This document shows, in pieces, positions 8,175 through 16,929 of a stretch of 64,000 nucleotides of DNA. Origin of the DNA: Paenibacillus glycanilyticus (GTDB lineage: Bacteria; Bacillota; Bacilli; Paenibacillales; Paenibacillaceae). Under the pieces are notes generated by a model that had not been told where the DNA came from, made no database searches, and saw only the letters and a list, made by a program, of their open reading frames with translations. The translations under genes and the position numbers were made by a program. The DNA lies in assembly GCF_030161375.1 (NCBI RefSeq), contig NZ_BSSQ01000005.1, positions 186,001 to 250,000 on the forward strand, written 5' to 3'. Position 1 is the stretch's first letter. Each line of letters starts with the position of its first letter.

Positions 8175-9709
8175 TTGCTCCCTCCTCCTTTGCGCCCAAG
8201 CAGCTTAGAAGGCCACGACTGCTTGGTGACTTGCTGCGGCATGAGCAGCCTAGGACGCTTGCGATTAAGAAACATCGGCAGCCTTATAAACACATCGTCT
8301 TGATCCTCCATTATCCAAGGAGCCGTGGAGCTTAAGTAAGGCACGCCTATGGAGCGGAGTCCGGTCAGATGAGCAACAATAATGACAACCCCAAGCAGCG
8401 TTCCATACAGCCCTAGAACTGACGCTAATATAATGAGCAGAAACCTGAGCAGCCTAGCTGAACTGGCGAAGCTATAGCTCGGAGATACATAATTGCAAAT
8501 TCCGGTCAGCGATACGATGATGACCATCGCGTTGGAAACAATCCCCGCTTCTACGGCGGCTTGTCCGATAACAAGCGCGCCTACTATGGACACCGTCTGC
8601 CCAATCGCCCGCGGCATGCGAATGCCCGCTTCTCTCAGAACCTCGAAAGTAAGTTCCATCAAGAAAGCCTCAACGACAGTGGGAAAAGGTACGCCTTCAC
8701 GCTGAGCCATCAGATTAATAAGCAGATTTGTCGGGATCAGCTCGTGATGGTACGTCATGACCGAGACGAAGAGTGCCGGCAATAGCAGTGCAATCAAGAA
8801 CGCTACATATCTGATCCACCGAATGAAAGTTGCGATATAGAAATGAAGGTAATAGTCTTCTGGCGTCTGGAAGAAATCATGGATAGACACAGGCGCCAGC
8901 AAAGCAAAGGGAGTCCCGTCGACAAGGATAGCCGTTCTGCCCTCCAGCAATCCGCCGGCAATGCTATCTGGCCGCTCGGTGCTTAGCAGCAGCGGGAATG
9001 GGGTCAGGTTGGAGTCTGTAATGAACTCCTCGATGCTACCCGAATCCAGGATGGAGCTCGTCTGAATTCGGCCAAGCCGTTCCCGAACCTCATTTACAAT
9101 ACGAATATTCGTTATGCCTTCTATATAGAGGAGCTCAATGCTCGTTCTCGTATCTACTCCAAGCGTCATGGATTCAAAGCGAAGATGCTCGCTCTTGATT
9201 CGCCTGCGGACCAAGCTCATATTCGTAACGATCGACTCCGTGAAGGAATCCTTAGGACCCTTTACGACGGTCTGAGTCGTTGGTTCCGACACCGCGCGTT
9301 GCTCGCCTCCTTGCACCGGAACGGCGATTGCCTCGTGAAGGCCATCCCAACAAATGACCATATAACCGTTTAGAATATGATCCATCACTTCCCGCAGAGT
9401 AGCAGGGTACTGCAAGGACATCGTCGTGAATATTCGGCTTCCGTAAGCACGAGCCGCCTCTTCCTCTAGCGGTCCAAACTGCCTCCCCTTACCATCGACC
9501 TGCAGCATCGCCGCAATTTCTTGAATGGCGTCAAGATCGACCATCGTCTTCAAATAGCAGATAATTCCCAGACAGCCGCTTTGACTGATTTCCTCCAGGC
9601 AGAAATCCGTCGTATGGCCAAACTTCTCCTCGAGAACAAAGCGGCAGCTTTTTGCATACGGCTGGAGCGGCTGACTCATCTTCTCGTCCTCAAGTTCAAT
9701 TCCGCTCAT
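8171..9709 (-). CDS. Spore germination receptor A subunit, GerA family
   Basis: 512 residues. A long soluble N-terminal region contains the segment SIVTNMSLVRRRIKSEHL and is followed by hydrophobic helices. The segments ILVDGTPFALLAP, TNLLINLMAQREGVPFP and EAGIRMPRAIGQTVSIVGAL are typical of the GerA/SpoVAF family. A subunits form the oligomeric channel-like part of the nutrient receptor in the inner spore membrane. Its ATG overlaps the stop of the permease-like gene (ATGA), so translation is coupled. The order here is B-A-C rather than the common A-B-C. Confidence 0.93.
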   Translation of the reverse strand: MSGIELEDEKMSQPLQPYAKSCRFVLEEKFGHTTDFCLEEISQSGCLGIICYLKTMVDLDAIQEIAAMLQVDGKGRQFGPLEEEAARAYGSRIFTTMSLQYPATLREVMDHILNGYMVICWDGLHEAIAVPVQGGEQRAVSEPTTQTVVKGPKDSFTESIVTNMSLVRRRIKSEHLRFESMTLGVDTRTSIELLYIEGITNIRIVNEVRERLGRIQTSSILDSGSIEEFITDSNLTPFPLLLSTERPDSIAGGLLEGRTAILVDGTPFALLAPVSIHDFFQTPEDYYLHFYIATFIRWIRYVAFLIALLLPALFVSVMTYHHELIPTNLLINLMAQREGVPFPTVVEAFLMELTFEVLREAGIRMPRAIGQTVSIVGALVIGQAAVEAGIVSNAMVIIVSLTGICNYVSPSYSFASSARLLRFLLIILASVLGLYGTLLGVVIIVAHLTGLRSIGVPYLSSTAPWIMEDQDDVFIRLPMFLNRKRPRLLMPQQVTKQSWPSKLLGRKGGGSN

Positions 9710-10830
9710 GTGCCTTCACCTACTTTTCCTTTTGTCGGTCTATGTTTGATCAGCAAAATAATGAAGAGGACAGCCGGAATATAGACCTGGAACGGCATGT
9801 GAAAATAAGTTGGCAGCATTCTCGTGCCCTTAATAATATGATCCGTGAAACTCTTCGCGTGAACAATGGCGATAAACGCCACAATCATACTGATCGGAAA
9901 GGAAAAATGACGATAGGGCACCTGAACTACCGCTTCCAGTCCCTGAACGCCAAGTATCGTGAAAACCGATATTTTGAGCAGAATGCCAAGCATCATGAGG
10001 AACACCACCAACGGCTCAATACGCTCCAGAAATTCGGCAGTCGAGATTAAGCGGGCGACATTAAGCAGCGGAAAGCTAGCCCTCGCTTTGCCATCCGCGG
10101 TAAGCACGCTAATCTGCAGCACAATCGAAATGATAAGCAGAAAGGTTCCGGTTCCCAAAGCTGCCATTCCAACCCCTAAACCTTTGTCTACTCGCTTTAT
10201 GTATGCCATTAATACCATCAGAATAAGTGGCATCTCGCCAATCGGGAACCCCAGTACCGCGGGGAATACATCCTTAATGATGGGATGCCAGCCATCTCCA
10301 AGCACGGGAAGCAGATTGTGAAGATTAATTTCCCCGCTCATTAGACACAACAACACGATTGCAACCGTAAACAGCAACATATAGGGCGCAAATATCTCCG
10401 CCATTCTGCCGATAGTCTCGATGCCCAAATATACGATATACGCCACGACGGACATCAGCGTAAATCCAATAATGCCAGCTGGCGTCCTTGGCAGCACCGC
10501 CGCATTCATCATCGCTATAAAGTCGCGCATGACGTAAGCGGCAAGATATAAAAAGTAGATCACGTAACCGATGACCAACAAATTTCCGATCCATTTGCCA
10601 AGCGTTATTTTGAGTATGCTGTATATGGTCTGTCCCGGATACAACCTGAGCATCCAGCTTACCATCCAAATTAGCGGCAGACCTGCAATAGCTCCGATAA
10701 TCAGCGCAAGCCAAGCATCTTTCCTGGAATCATTGCCGACACCTACAACAAGCGCGCTGCCAAGCTCGAAGGTAACCATGACAACAAACAGCTGCCACCT
10801 GGACAACTTCTCGACCGCTGGCACAGTCAC
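9706..10830 (-). CDS. Spore germination receptor B subunit, GerAB/APC-type permease
   Basis: 374 residues with about ten hydrophobic helices. LSRWQLFVVMVTFELGSALV at the start and LLPVLGDGWHPIIKDVFPAV in the middle match endospore germination permeases of the APC superfamily, the subunit that binds germinants in Bacillus receptors. It overlaps the small upstream membrane gene and the downstream A-subunit gene by 4 bases each, so all four genes form one translationally coupled operon. Confidence 0.92.
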   Translation of the reverse strand: MTVPAVEKLSRWQLFVVMVTFELGSALVVGVGNDSRKDAWLALIIGAIAGLPLIWMVSWMLRLYPGQTIYSILKITLGKWIGNLLVIGYVIYFLYLAAYVMRDFIAMMNAAVLPRTPAGIIGFTLMSVVAYIVYLGIETIGRMAEIFAPYMLLFTVAIVLLCLMSGEINLHNLLPVLGDGWHPIIKDVFPAVLGFPIGEMPLILMVLMAYIKRVDKGLGVGMAALGTGTFLLIISIVLQISVLTADGKARASFPLLNVARLISTAEFLERIEPLVVFLMMLGILLKISVFTILGVQGLEAVVQVPYRHFSFPISMIVAFIAIVHAKSFTDHIIKGTRMLPTYFHMPFQVYIPAVLFIILLIKHRPTKGKVGEGT

Positions 10831-11063
10831 TTGCTTGCACCTTCTTCTTGCGAGGCAGCATTGGCGCGTTTGCGCCTTGCTATTCCAATATCGCTAATCA
10901 GGCTGGCGAGTAAACCGTAACCGATATAAGCAAGGAGCTTTTGCCTACCCGCCATTAATTCTTTAAAGGAGGTCATAAAGCTATCCTGGGCAACAAACAT
11001 ATCCACTATGATAATCATTAGGAACATCATAATGAAGATACACGCATATGTGGCGGTTACCAT
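10827..11063 (-). CDS. Small two-helix membrane protein, candidate germination receptor D subunit
   Basis: 78 residues with one hydrophobic helix at about 5-25 and a weaker one at about 44-62, ending in a charged tail (IARRKRANAASQEEG). It is the first gene of the germination operon and overlaps the B-subunit gene by 4 bases. Short two-helix D proteins that modulate nutrient receptors are described in some Bacillus germination operons; the size, topology and position here fit, but similarity to those proteins was not tested. The start has no strong ribosome site (GGAGGCATGAA is nearest). Confidence 0.7.
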   Translation of the reverse strand: MVTATYACIFIMMFLMIIIVDMFVAQDSFMTSFKELMAGRQKLLAYIGYGLLASLISDIGIARRKRANAASQEEGASK

Positions 11064-11096
11064 ATTTCATGCCTCCAACCGAAGGTAATATGCGCT

Positions 11097-11127
11097 TATT
11101 ATGGGCAATCCCACCAGTGATTATGTG
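11097..11127 (-). promoter_or_regulatory. Possible sigma-G promoter of the germination operon
   Basis: On the minus strand CACATA, 18 bases and CATAATA precede the first germination gene by about 35 bases. This resembles the sigma-G form (TGMATA and CATACTA). Germination receptor genes are transcribed by sigma-G in the forespore of Bacillus, which supports the call. Confidence 0.4.
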
Positions 11128-11207
11128 ATCGAAACTTAACGTAAGTGTATACTTATATTCACTGAACAACTCGCATGCTGTGATATACTTCGATAGAGGT
11201 GAATGTC

Positions 11208-12083
11208 ATGTCCGAAGAAATTATCTTTCTTCAACCGGTGGAAGCGGCTCAAGTCGTAGAAGGAGTTTATTTTCCTCCCTATATCTCGCTTGCCCATGTC
11301 TTCAATGCCCCCAAGGGTTGGACAATAGGTCCTCGAAGGTTCAGACAGTATCAATTTCAATATGTACTTGCCGGGGCTGCCAGTTATCGTATCGAAGATC
11401 AAAGCTATGAAACCAAAAAAGGGGATCTCATTGTTCATTTTCCAAATGAGGAACACGAGGTTAGAACGTTGGAAGGGGTGCCCTATGTATGCGTCTCGAT
11501 AGTGTTTCACTTCGGGTCTACTTCATTTCCACTGGAAGAACTTCTATCAGGACTTCATTATGTGGGTAGTTACGAGGGCACTTCCTTAGAGTCTGCGCTT
11601 ACCGCGATCCCCGCGGAATATCATCAACCTGAGCGCGTTCACCGCTTAAGGGCGCAATCTCTCCTTATGGAAGTTATATATACGCTGCTGCGCGACCAAC
11701 GTAGCGTTGCGTTATCATCGGATATCGCTTCGCTGCAAGAATCTCACATCAAGCATAAGGCTCATGCGAATCTGGTACTGCTGAAAAACTATATAAAAGA
11801 GCGGTTCGCGGAGACTATCAAATACGAGCAATTAGAACAGTTGACGGGATGGAGCAAGAATTATATTCTGCTCCGATTCAAAGATGCTTACGATACTACG
11901 CCAATGCAATTCCAGATTCAGCTCCGCATCGAGCGCGCAAAGGAATTAGCAATCCAAAGCAATATGAGCGTTACGGAAATTGCCCATCATGTGGGCTATG
12001 CCGACGTGCATACCTTCGGGAAAATCTTTAAAAAGAAGACAGGCCATAGCCTGTCCGAATTTTGCGCATCTCTGTTGTATTGA
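11208..12083 (+). CDS. AraC-family transcriptional regulator
   Basis: About 291 residues. An N-terminal cupin-like sensor domain (YQFQYVLAGAASYRI, then KKGDLIVHFPNEEHEV) is followed by a C-terminal pair of helix-turn-helix motifs (MSVTEIAHHVGYADVHTFG, then KIFKKKTGHSLSEF). The ATG at 11208 has GAGGTG 7 bases upstream; a GTG at 11199 lies inside that site. Such proteins usually sense sugars. It is divergent from the germination operon, with which no functional link is obvious, and directly precedes the repeat that borders the AT-rich island. Confidence 0.88.
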   Translation: MSEEIIFLQPVEAAQVVEGVYFPPYISLAHVFNAPKGWTIGPRRFRQYQFQYVLAGAASYRIEDQSYETKKGDLIVHFPNEEHEVRTLEGVPYVCVSIVFHFGSTSFPLEELLSGLHYVGSYEGTSLESALTAIPAEYHQPERVHRLRAQSLLMEVIYTLLRDQRSVALSSDIASLQESHIKHKAHANLVLLKNYIKERFAETIKYEQLEQLTGWSKNYILLRFKDAYDTTPMQFQIQLRIERAKELAIQSNMSVTEIAHHVGYADVHTFGKIFKKKTGHSLSEFCASLLY

Positions 12084-12141
12084 TCAAAAAAAGTCTATGT
12101 CTTGCTCCTCCACTTCTTTACGTGCGCCAGGTCTGCCCCTA

Positions 12142-12257
12142 ATGGGATGTCCGAACCTTTCATTAAATGGCTGACGGAGCTTAATCGAGAGGACTTTTAG
12201 CGGTAGATTCAGACGCCATGCTCCTCCGCATCCGCTTCGTCCGCGCGGACTGAACCC
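12142..12257. repeat. Direct repeat, left copy, bordering the AT-rich island
   Basis: About 116 bases that recur in the same orientation at 16796-16912 with roughly 90% identity by eye. The most conserved core is GGACTTTTAGCGGTAGATTC followed by a GC-rich stretch ending in GGACTGAACCC. The two copies enclose the two-gene AT-rich island. Confidence 0.85.
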
Positions 12258-12480
12258 CAGACCAAATCGCTGCCAGGGTTCATCAACTCGTTATCGTAAG
12301 TTATCGAAGAGTCTCGGAAGCCTTGTCCTGTCTGTGTTTTCGGCGTCATGAATTATTACTTGTTATGGGCAAATCTGGGGCATTATCGGCAGTTTGTTAC
12401 CGGATTGTTACCGTAAGCTGCCAGCGGCGAGATTAATAAGAAATTTAACTGTTCTCTTTTTAATGGTAGATCTATTCTCC
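12258..12480. other. Non-coding stretch with a tRNA-like scrap
   Basis: No gene is seen between the left repeat and the ATPase gene. At 12251-12276 the text GAACCCCAGACCAAATCGCT followed by GCCAG resembles the T-arm to anticodon part of the tRNA-Ala at 16988-17063 (GAACCCCTGACCTCATCGCT then GCCAG). From about 12430 the composition turns AT-rich and two TATAAT boxes (12481 and 12490) may serve the ATPase gene, though neither has a good -35. Confidence 0.4.
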
Positions 12481-12544
12481 TATAATTTGTATAATAATGA
12501 GGTGACAAATTGAGACAATATTCATAAATGAGGTGCAGTGTAGT

Positions 12545-15220
12545 TTGAGTAAATTCACAAAATTAAAGAATGATTTTAATAATTTTATTCTAAGTAATGA
12601 TTCTAATTTTTTTTCTACCAACGAGATTAAAATTATTAACTTGGTAATCGCAAAATTTGATGAAATCGCAGAAGTAGGTACTTCTGGTGGGAATAGGCGT
12701 GCAAAATTACTAAAGGAATTATTCATACATGAGTGGAAGAATGTTTCACCCCAATTAAACATAGTTAACCCCAATACTCCTACTACATCATTCCCTATAA
12801 AGCATCTAAAAAAAATTGAAATTGAAAACTTCAGAGGATTTTCTCAAGCATTTTCACATGAGTTCCCTAAACCATACACATTAATTTTTGGCAGCAACGG
12901 AACTGGCAAAACAAGCTTTTGTGAGGCACTAGAATATTCTTTATTAGGTTATTTAAGCGAAGCCGAATCAAAGAGATACGACTCAAGTAAATATATTGTT
13001 AACTTCACTACTGGCAAGGGGCAGAAGCCTAAACTAACTGTAATTGATAACAATGATAATGAAATATTAGTGACACCCTCCCCAAATTTATATCATTTTT
13101 GTTTCATAGAAAAGAACAGAATTGATGGATTTGCTAGAATATCAGCAAACACTCCAGCAAATCAAACGCAAATGTTATCAACTTTATTAGGATTAGAGGA
13201 TTTCAATCAGTTTGTATCTGGTTTTACAGAAAATATAGAAAATTATATTAACATTCACGAGACTGATGGATTAAAATACAAGGATTTAGCACAAAAGACA
13301 AGAGAAACAGATTCAGATAAATCAAGTATAGAGATAAATAATAACAACCTTTCCAAACTCTTGATTGAAAAAGAACATCTTATAAAAGAAAGTAAATTAA
13401 CAATGACCTTTCAAGAACTGGATACTTACATTCATGGATATGAACCCAATTCAGGTCGTTTATTTGAAGTTGAAAATGAAATTCAAAATATAAGTTCTGC
13501 CCGTTACGAAAGTAATAGCTTAAAAAATATTACTGACAATATTGATGATATACTCCTATTTTCAGAAGAATATAAGCAGATAAAGGCTGAGCTAGATAGA
13601 TCTAGAGACCAAGTTAGCTATAAGCAACTTTTTACAGCTGTAAATGAACTGAGAGAATTATCAGAAGATAAATGTCCAGTATGCCAGACACCTGTTACTG
13701 AAGTTCTAATAAACCCATTTGATCATGCAATTAAAAAGTTATCAGAGCTCAGTATATTAGCCCAAATGGAGGACAAGCTTGAATCTATTTCTGAAGAAAT
13801 AATTGCTAAAACAACACAGCTTTTATCGGACATTAATCTTAAAGTTAGATACGCAAAAGAACTTAGTTCATCCATTCAATTTATTTTCACTAAGGATTTA
13901 TTAATAAATGAATTAAAACTTAGTAATATTAACGATAAAATAATAAATGTGCAAGAACTGATAAATGAAATCACTCGCAATAAAGAAGCCCTTGAAGTAA
14001 TTGAAGAATTGCTTAATTTTAAAAATATGGAATTTGAAAAATCTTCCCATAGGAAAGCTGCCCTTCAAGAAGAGAAGCAAACATTACAAGTTATTTCTAA
14101 TAAAATTAAAACCATTTTAACGAAAGAGAGTACATATCAGAACTTAATAAATGATGCTAACGTAAAGCTGAATAGCTTTGTTAAAAATAATGAAGAGTTA
14201 TTGCGAGAGGTTGAAGCTGAAAAGGAACAGATAGCAATTAACAAACAGTTTGTTGCTGCCTACAAGTCAATATTATTAAAATTGAAAAAATATAACTTGG
14301 ATTTGCCAGTTAAGTTGATATCAAACTTAAATGATCTCACTAGAGATTTTTATAATGAAATTAACAAGCATGATGCTGATTTTGAATTAATTGAGAAAAT
14401 TGAATTACCGGTAAAACCGGAGGATAGAATTAATGCTTATTTTAAGGACAACCCAGCAAAGGCTGTTGATGCTTTACATGTACTAAGTGAGGGGCATGTA
14501 AGATGTCTTGGGCTATCTTTACTGTTATCTAAAATCGTAAGAGATAACATTAATATTATTATATTTGATGACGTTGTGAATGCAATCGATGATGATCATC
14601 GAGGAGGGATAAGAGAGCTACTATTTAATAGCCCACTCGTAAATAATAAACAAATAATCCTTACTTCGCATGCTGAGGAATTCATAAAAGACTTGGAAAA
14701 CCAGGTTGGAAAAAAGCAACATAATAATTTAATTAGTAGAGTTACTTTTCTTCCGCCTGAAAATAGAATTATTCGAACAGATAATATTTCAACGTCTCAT
14801 TACCTCACAAATGCAAAATCTTTCTTAGAGCGATCACAGAAACGAGATTGTCTGCGTTATTGTAGGAGTGCTTTGGAAAATATAAATAGCTCGTTATGGA
14901 AGCGACTTGCTAGAACATATAATACATTAATATCAGTACAAATTCGCCATCCAAAAGGTATGCCAGATACTATGTCTGCCGCACTTGGTCTCTCAAAACT
15001 AATGAAAGACCTAAAAAAGAAAGAAGGTATTTTGAAATTTGATCGTATCATAGAAACATATGACTTCTTAACTGGGCTTGAAACAACAAATAATACTGCA
15101 TGGAACTACCTAAATAAAGGAACACACGAAGAAGAGGAATTGTTTGAATTTGATTCTCTAATAGTTAAGAAGATTTATGAGTACATAGAAATTCTTGATA
15201 ATGAAGCCAAAGCAGTTTGA
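12545..15220 (+). CDS. SMC/RecN-like AAA-type ATPase with CPVC motif, candidate defence protein
   Basis: 891 residues from a TTG at 12545, which has GAGGTG 8 bases upstream; the GTG at 12533 lies inside that site. After a helical N-terminal domain of about 80 residues come IENFRGF and the Walker A motif GSNGTGKTS (about 116-124). A long charged, coiled-coil-like middle is broken by C377-P-V-C380, placed like the zinc hook of Rad50. Then follow the ABC signature LSEGH (647-651), Walker B IIIFDD (671-676) and a TSHAEEF switch region. The last 145 residues are helical and carry NKGTH (857-861). This layout is shared by DNA-end or nucleic-acid-sensing ATPases in phage defence (RloC, Lamassu, Septu types). 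The gene is strikingly AT-rich against its surroundings, a sign of transfer. The exact system is unknown. Confidence 0.8.
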   Translation: MSKFTKLKNDFNNFILSNDSNFFSTNEIKIINLVIAKFDEIAEVGTSGGNRRAKLLKELFIHEWKNVSPQLNIVNPNTPTTSFPIKHLKKIEIENFRGFSQAFSHEFPKPYTLIFGSNGTGKTSFCEALEYSLLGYLSEAESKRYDSSKYIVNFTTGKGQKPKLTVIDNNDNEILVTPSPNLYHFCFIEKNRIDGFARISANTPANQTQMLSTLLGLEDFNQFVSGFTENIENYINIHETDGLKYKDLAQKTRETDSDKSSIEINNNNLSKLLIEKEHLIKESKLTMTFQELDTYIHGYEPNSGRLFEVENEIQNISSARYESNSLKNITDNIDDILLFSEEYKQIKAELDRSRDQVSYKQLFTAVNELRELSEDKCPVCQTPVTEVLINPFDHAIKKLSELSILAQMEDKLESISEEIIAKTTQLLSDINLKVRYAKELSSSIQFIFTKDLLINELKLSNINDKIINVQELINEITRNKEALEVIEELLNFKNMEFEKSSHRKAALQEEKQTLQVISNKIKTILTKESTYQNLINDANVKLNSFVKNNEELLREVEAEKEQIAINKQFVAAYKSILLKLKKYNLDLPVKLISNLNDLTRDFYNEINKHDADFELIEKIELPVKPEDRINAYFKDNPAKAVDALHVLSEGHVRCLGLSLLLSKIVRDNINIIIFDDVVNAIDDDHRGGIRELLFNSPLVNNKQIILTSHAEEFIKDLENQVGKKQHNNLISRVTFLPPENRIIRTDNISTSHYLTNAKSFLERSQKRDCLRYCRSALENINSSLWKRLARTYNTLISVQIRHPKGMPDTMSAALGLSKLMKDLKKKEGILKFDRIIETYDFLTGLETTNNTAWNYLNKGTHEEEELFEFDSLIVKKIYEYIEILDNEAKAV

Positions 15221-15221
15221 C

Positions 15222-15277
15222 AAAAAACCAGTATGCTAGGGGAATCAACAGATTTCCTGCTTACTGGTTCTTTATTG
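15222..15277. terminator. Bidirectional terminator between the convergent island genes
   Basis: AACCAGTA and TACTGGTT form the outer arms, and AGGGGAATC and GATTTCCT the inner arms. CTTTATTGTTT follows on the plus strand and TTTTTTG on the minus strand, so it can end transcription from both sides. Confidence 0.7.
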
Positions 15278-15360
15278 TTTATATGTTCCTCAAAAAGAGA
15301 AAAGCTTGCTATCGTTTTCACGTTTTATATAAATACTGGTTATCGTATCTATTTTAATGA

Positions 15361-16611
15361 TTATTGATTTTTCATCCAATATTCATAGCGATGTAATGAT
15401 GTTGGTTTTATGAAATACGGGGAGATCTTTAGTTTTTCTTTTTCAATATCAATTAAATTTTTTAAAGAATCACTATAGTCATCATTACTTATATTATAAG
15501 GTTGAATGATAAATTTAGTTCTTAAATCGTCAAAAATTGATAGATCATAATTAGAAAAAATATTTTTCTCAGTCACATACAAATCATTTAATATTTTTTC
15601 TTGTTTCTCTATAGGATGTTTATACCATTCACTTGGCTTAATAAACCAATGATCACTCCCATGCACCATCCAGCTTTCAACCATATTTAATAGCATGAGT
15701 GGATGCTGAGAAAAATGATTTTGGTATTTTTCAAGATAATACTTTTCTTTTTTTGATGTAGCGGCTAACATAAGTGTGCCATCTTCATAGGGAAGAATAT
15801 TGATAATAAAGATCACTTTTTTACCATTCTTTTTTGAAAAACTTGCTACTCCAGCTAAAGATACCGGGAAAAATTGGTCAAATTTAATGGCAGTATATGA
15901 TAGTTTATTTACTTGTTTATTTAATACATCAGTAGTAGCATGTGTATAAAAAGATTTAAATTCATTTAAGCGTTTGGTGCATTCCTTTAATTGTAGATTA
16001 TATACATGCGAGGTTTCATCAGTAAGATCGACAGTATATTTCTGAATACCTATGGATTTCACAGGTTTTTCAAGCTTAGATTCAATGTTTGCTAACATCT
16101 TATCTTGTCTTATTTTTTTATAATTCTCAACAACTTTTTCTAGCGTTAGAACTACATTTTTAATATTTACTACTTCTCGACATATAGTTCTAAAGACTTG
16201 AAGAATGATATCGAACTCTTCGTTTATTAATTTCTTTTTCTCGAAATTAAAAATCTGCTCATGATCTTTACAGAAACCAGTAAATACTGACGCTTCATTT
16301 ATTCCAACTTTTTTCATGTAATACTTAGCATCAAAGTCATTCCAGTTAGGTTGAAGCACATGGTTACTTTCAGCAATTAAACTTAGAGATGCAGAGCTTT
16401 GGATAGTATGAGATCGTTTAATTGTTTCATTACTACAATTAGGGAACATACAGGTTTTCGGAGCCTTAGCTATATTGTTATTTATTTTAATCCCGTTGTG
16501 AACAAATTTTTTTAATTCACCATGATTATCTTCAAATATAGTTCTTTTTTTCCGGTATTCCTCTTCAATTTCTTCAGAAATTTCCAGAAACTTCGCAATA
16601 TCGTTTTTCAA
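15361..16611 (-). CDS. Hypothetical protein with HNH-like zinc cluster, partner of the ATPase?
   Basis: 416 residues from a TTG at 16611 with GGAGG 7 bases upstream. An N-terminal coiled region is followed by C54MFPNC59, KRSH68TIQ and GFC114KDHE with H117. This C-x4-C, S-H, C-x2-H arrangement looks like a treble-clef or HNH-type zinc site, so nuclease activity is possible but unproven. The rest, about 290 residues, shows no motif I recognise. The gene is as AT-rich as the convergent ATPase gene and lies between the same repeats, which suggests both arrived together. They face each other and so cannot share one promoter. Confidence 0.6.
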   Translation of the reverse strand: MKNDIAKFLEISEEIEEEYRKKRTIFEDNHGELKKFVHNGIKINNNIAKAPKTCMFPNCSNETIKRSHTIQSSASLSLIAESNHVLQPNWNDFDAKYYMKKVGINEASVFTGFCKDHEQIFNFEKKKLINEEFDIILQVFRTICREVVNIKNVVLTLEKVVENYKKIRQDKMLANIESKLEKPVKSIGIQKYTVDLTDETSHVYNLQLKECTKRLNEFKSFYTHATTDVLNKQVNKLSYTAIKFDQFFPVSLAGVASFSKKNGKKVIFIINILPYEDGTLMLAATSKKEKYYLEKYQNHFSQHPLMLLNMVESWMVHGSDHWFIKPSEWYKHPIEKQEKILNDLYVTEKNIFSNYDLSIFDDLRTKFIIQPYNISNDDYSDSLKNLIDIEKEKLKISPYFIKPTSLHRYEYWMKNQ

Positions 16612-16751
16612 ATTAGAGCCTCCCTTTAAAAGAGTCTATAGCACTCAAGTAAATATTATGTCGCTATACGACATTTTTGGATATAAGTACAATTTGTAGG
16701 TCTCTTCAGCACTAAGACTGATAATAAATCAATTCAATCGTCTGATAAAAT

Positions 16752-16768
16752 TGGAGCCAAGGGGGATC
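16752..16768. repeat. Duplicated 3' end of tRNA-Ala (att-like)
   Basis: GGAGCCAAGGGGGATC repeats, in the same orientation, the 3'-terminal part of the tRNA-Ala gene at 16992-17007. Such tRNA-end duplications mark the far side of an element integrated by a tyrosine recombinase. No integrase gene is present. Confidence 0.7.
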
Positions 16769-16795
16769 CGACTTCGCTCTGCTCGTCTTCTCATC

Positions 16796-16912
16796 ATGGG
16801 ATGTCCGAATCTTTTATCAAATGGCTTACGAAGCTTAATCCACGAGGACTTTTAGCGGTAGATTCAGACGCCGTGCTCCTCCGCACTCGCTTCGTCCGCG
16901 CGGACTGAACCC
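16796..16912. repeat. Direct repeat, right copy, between the island and tRNA-Ala
   Basis: Second copy of the element at 12142-12257, differing by scattered substitutions and one extra base near 16842. It lies between the duplicated tRNA end and the tRNA gene itself. Confidence 0.85.
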
Positions 16913-16929
16913 GGGTTCGCCCCCTATTG

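Noticed and set aside
12083..12229. Minus-strand tail in the left repeat reading like a protein C-terminus rich in charged residues
   Set aside because: The right copy of the repeat breaks the frame with an extra base and a stop, so the repeat is not conserved as coding sequence.
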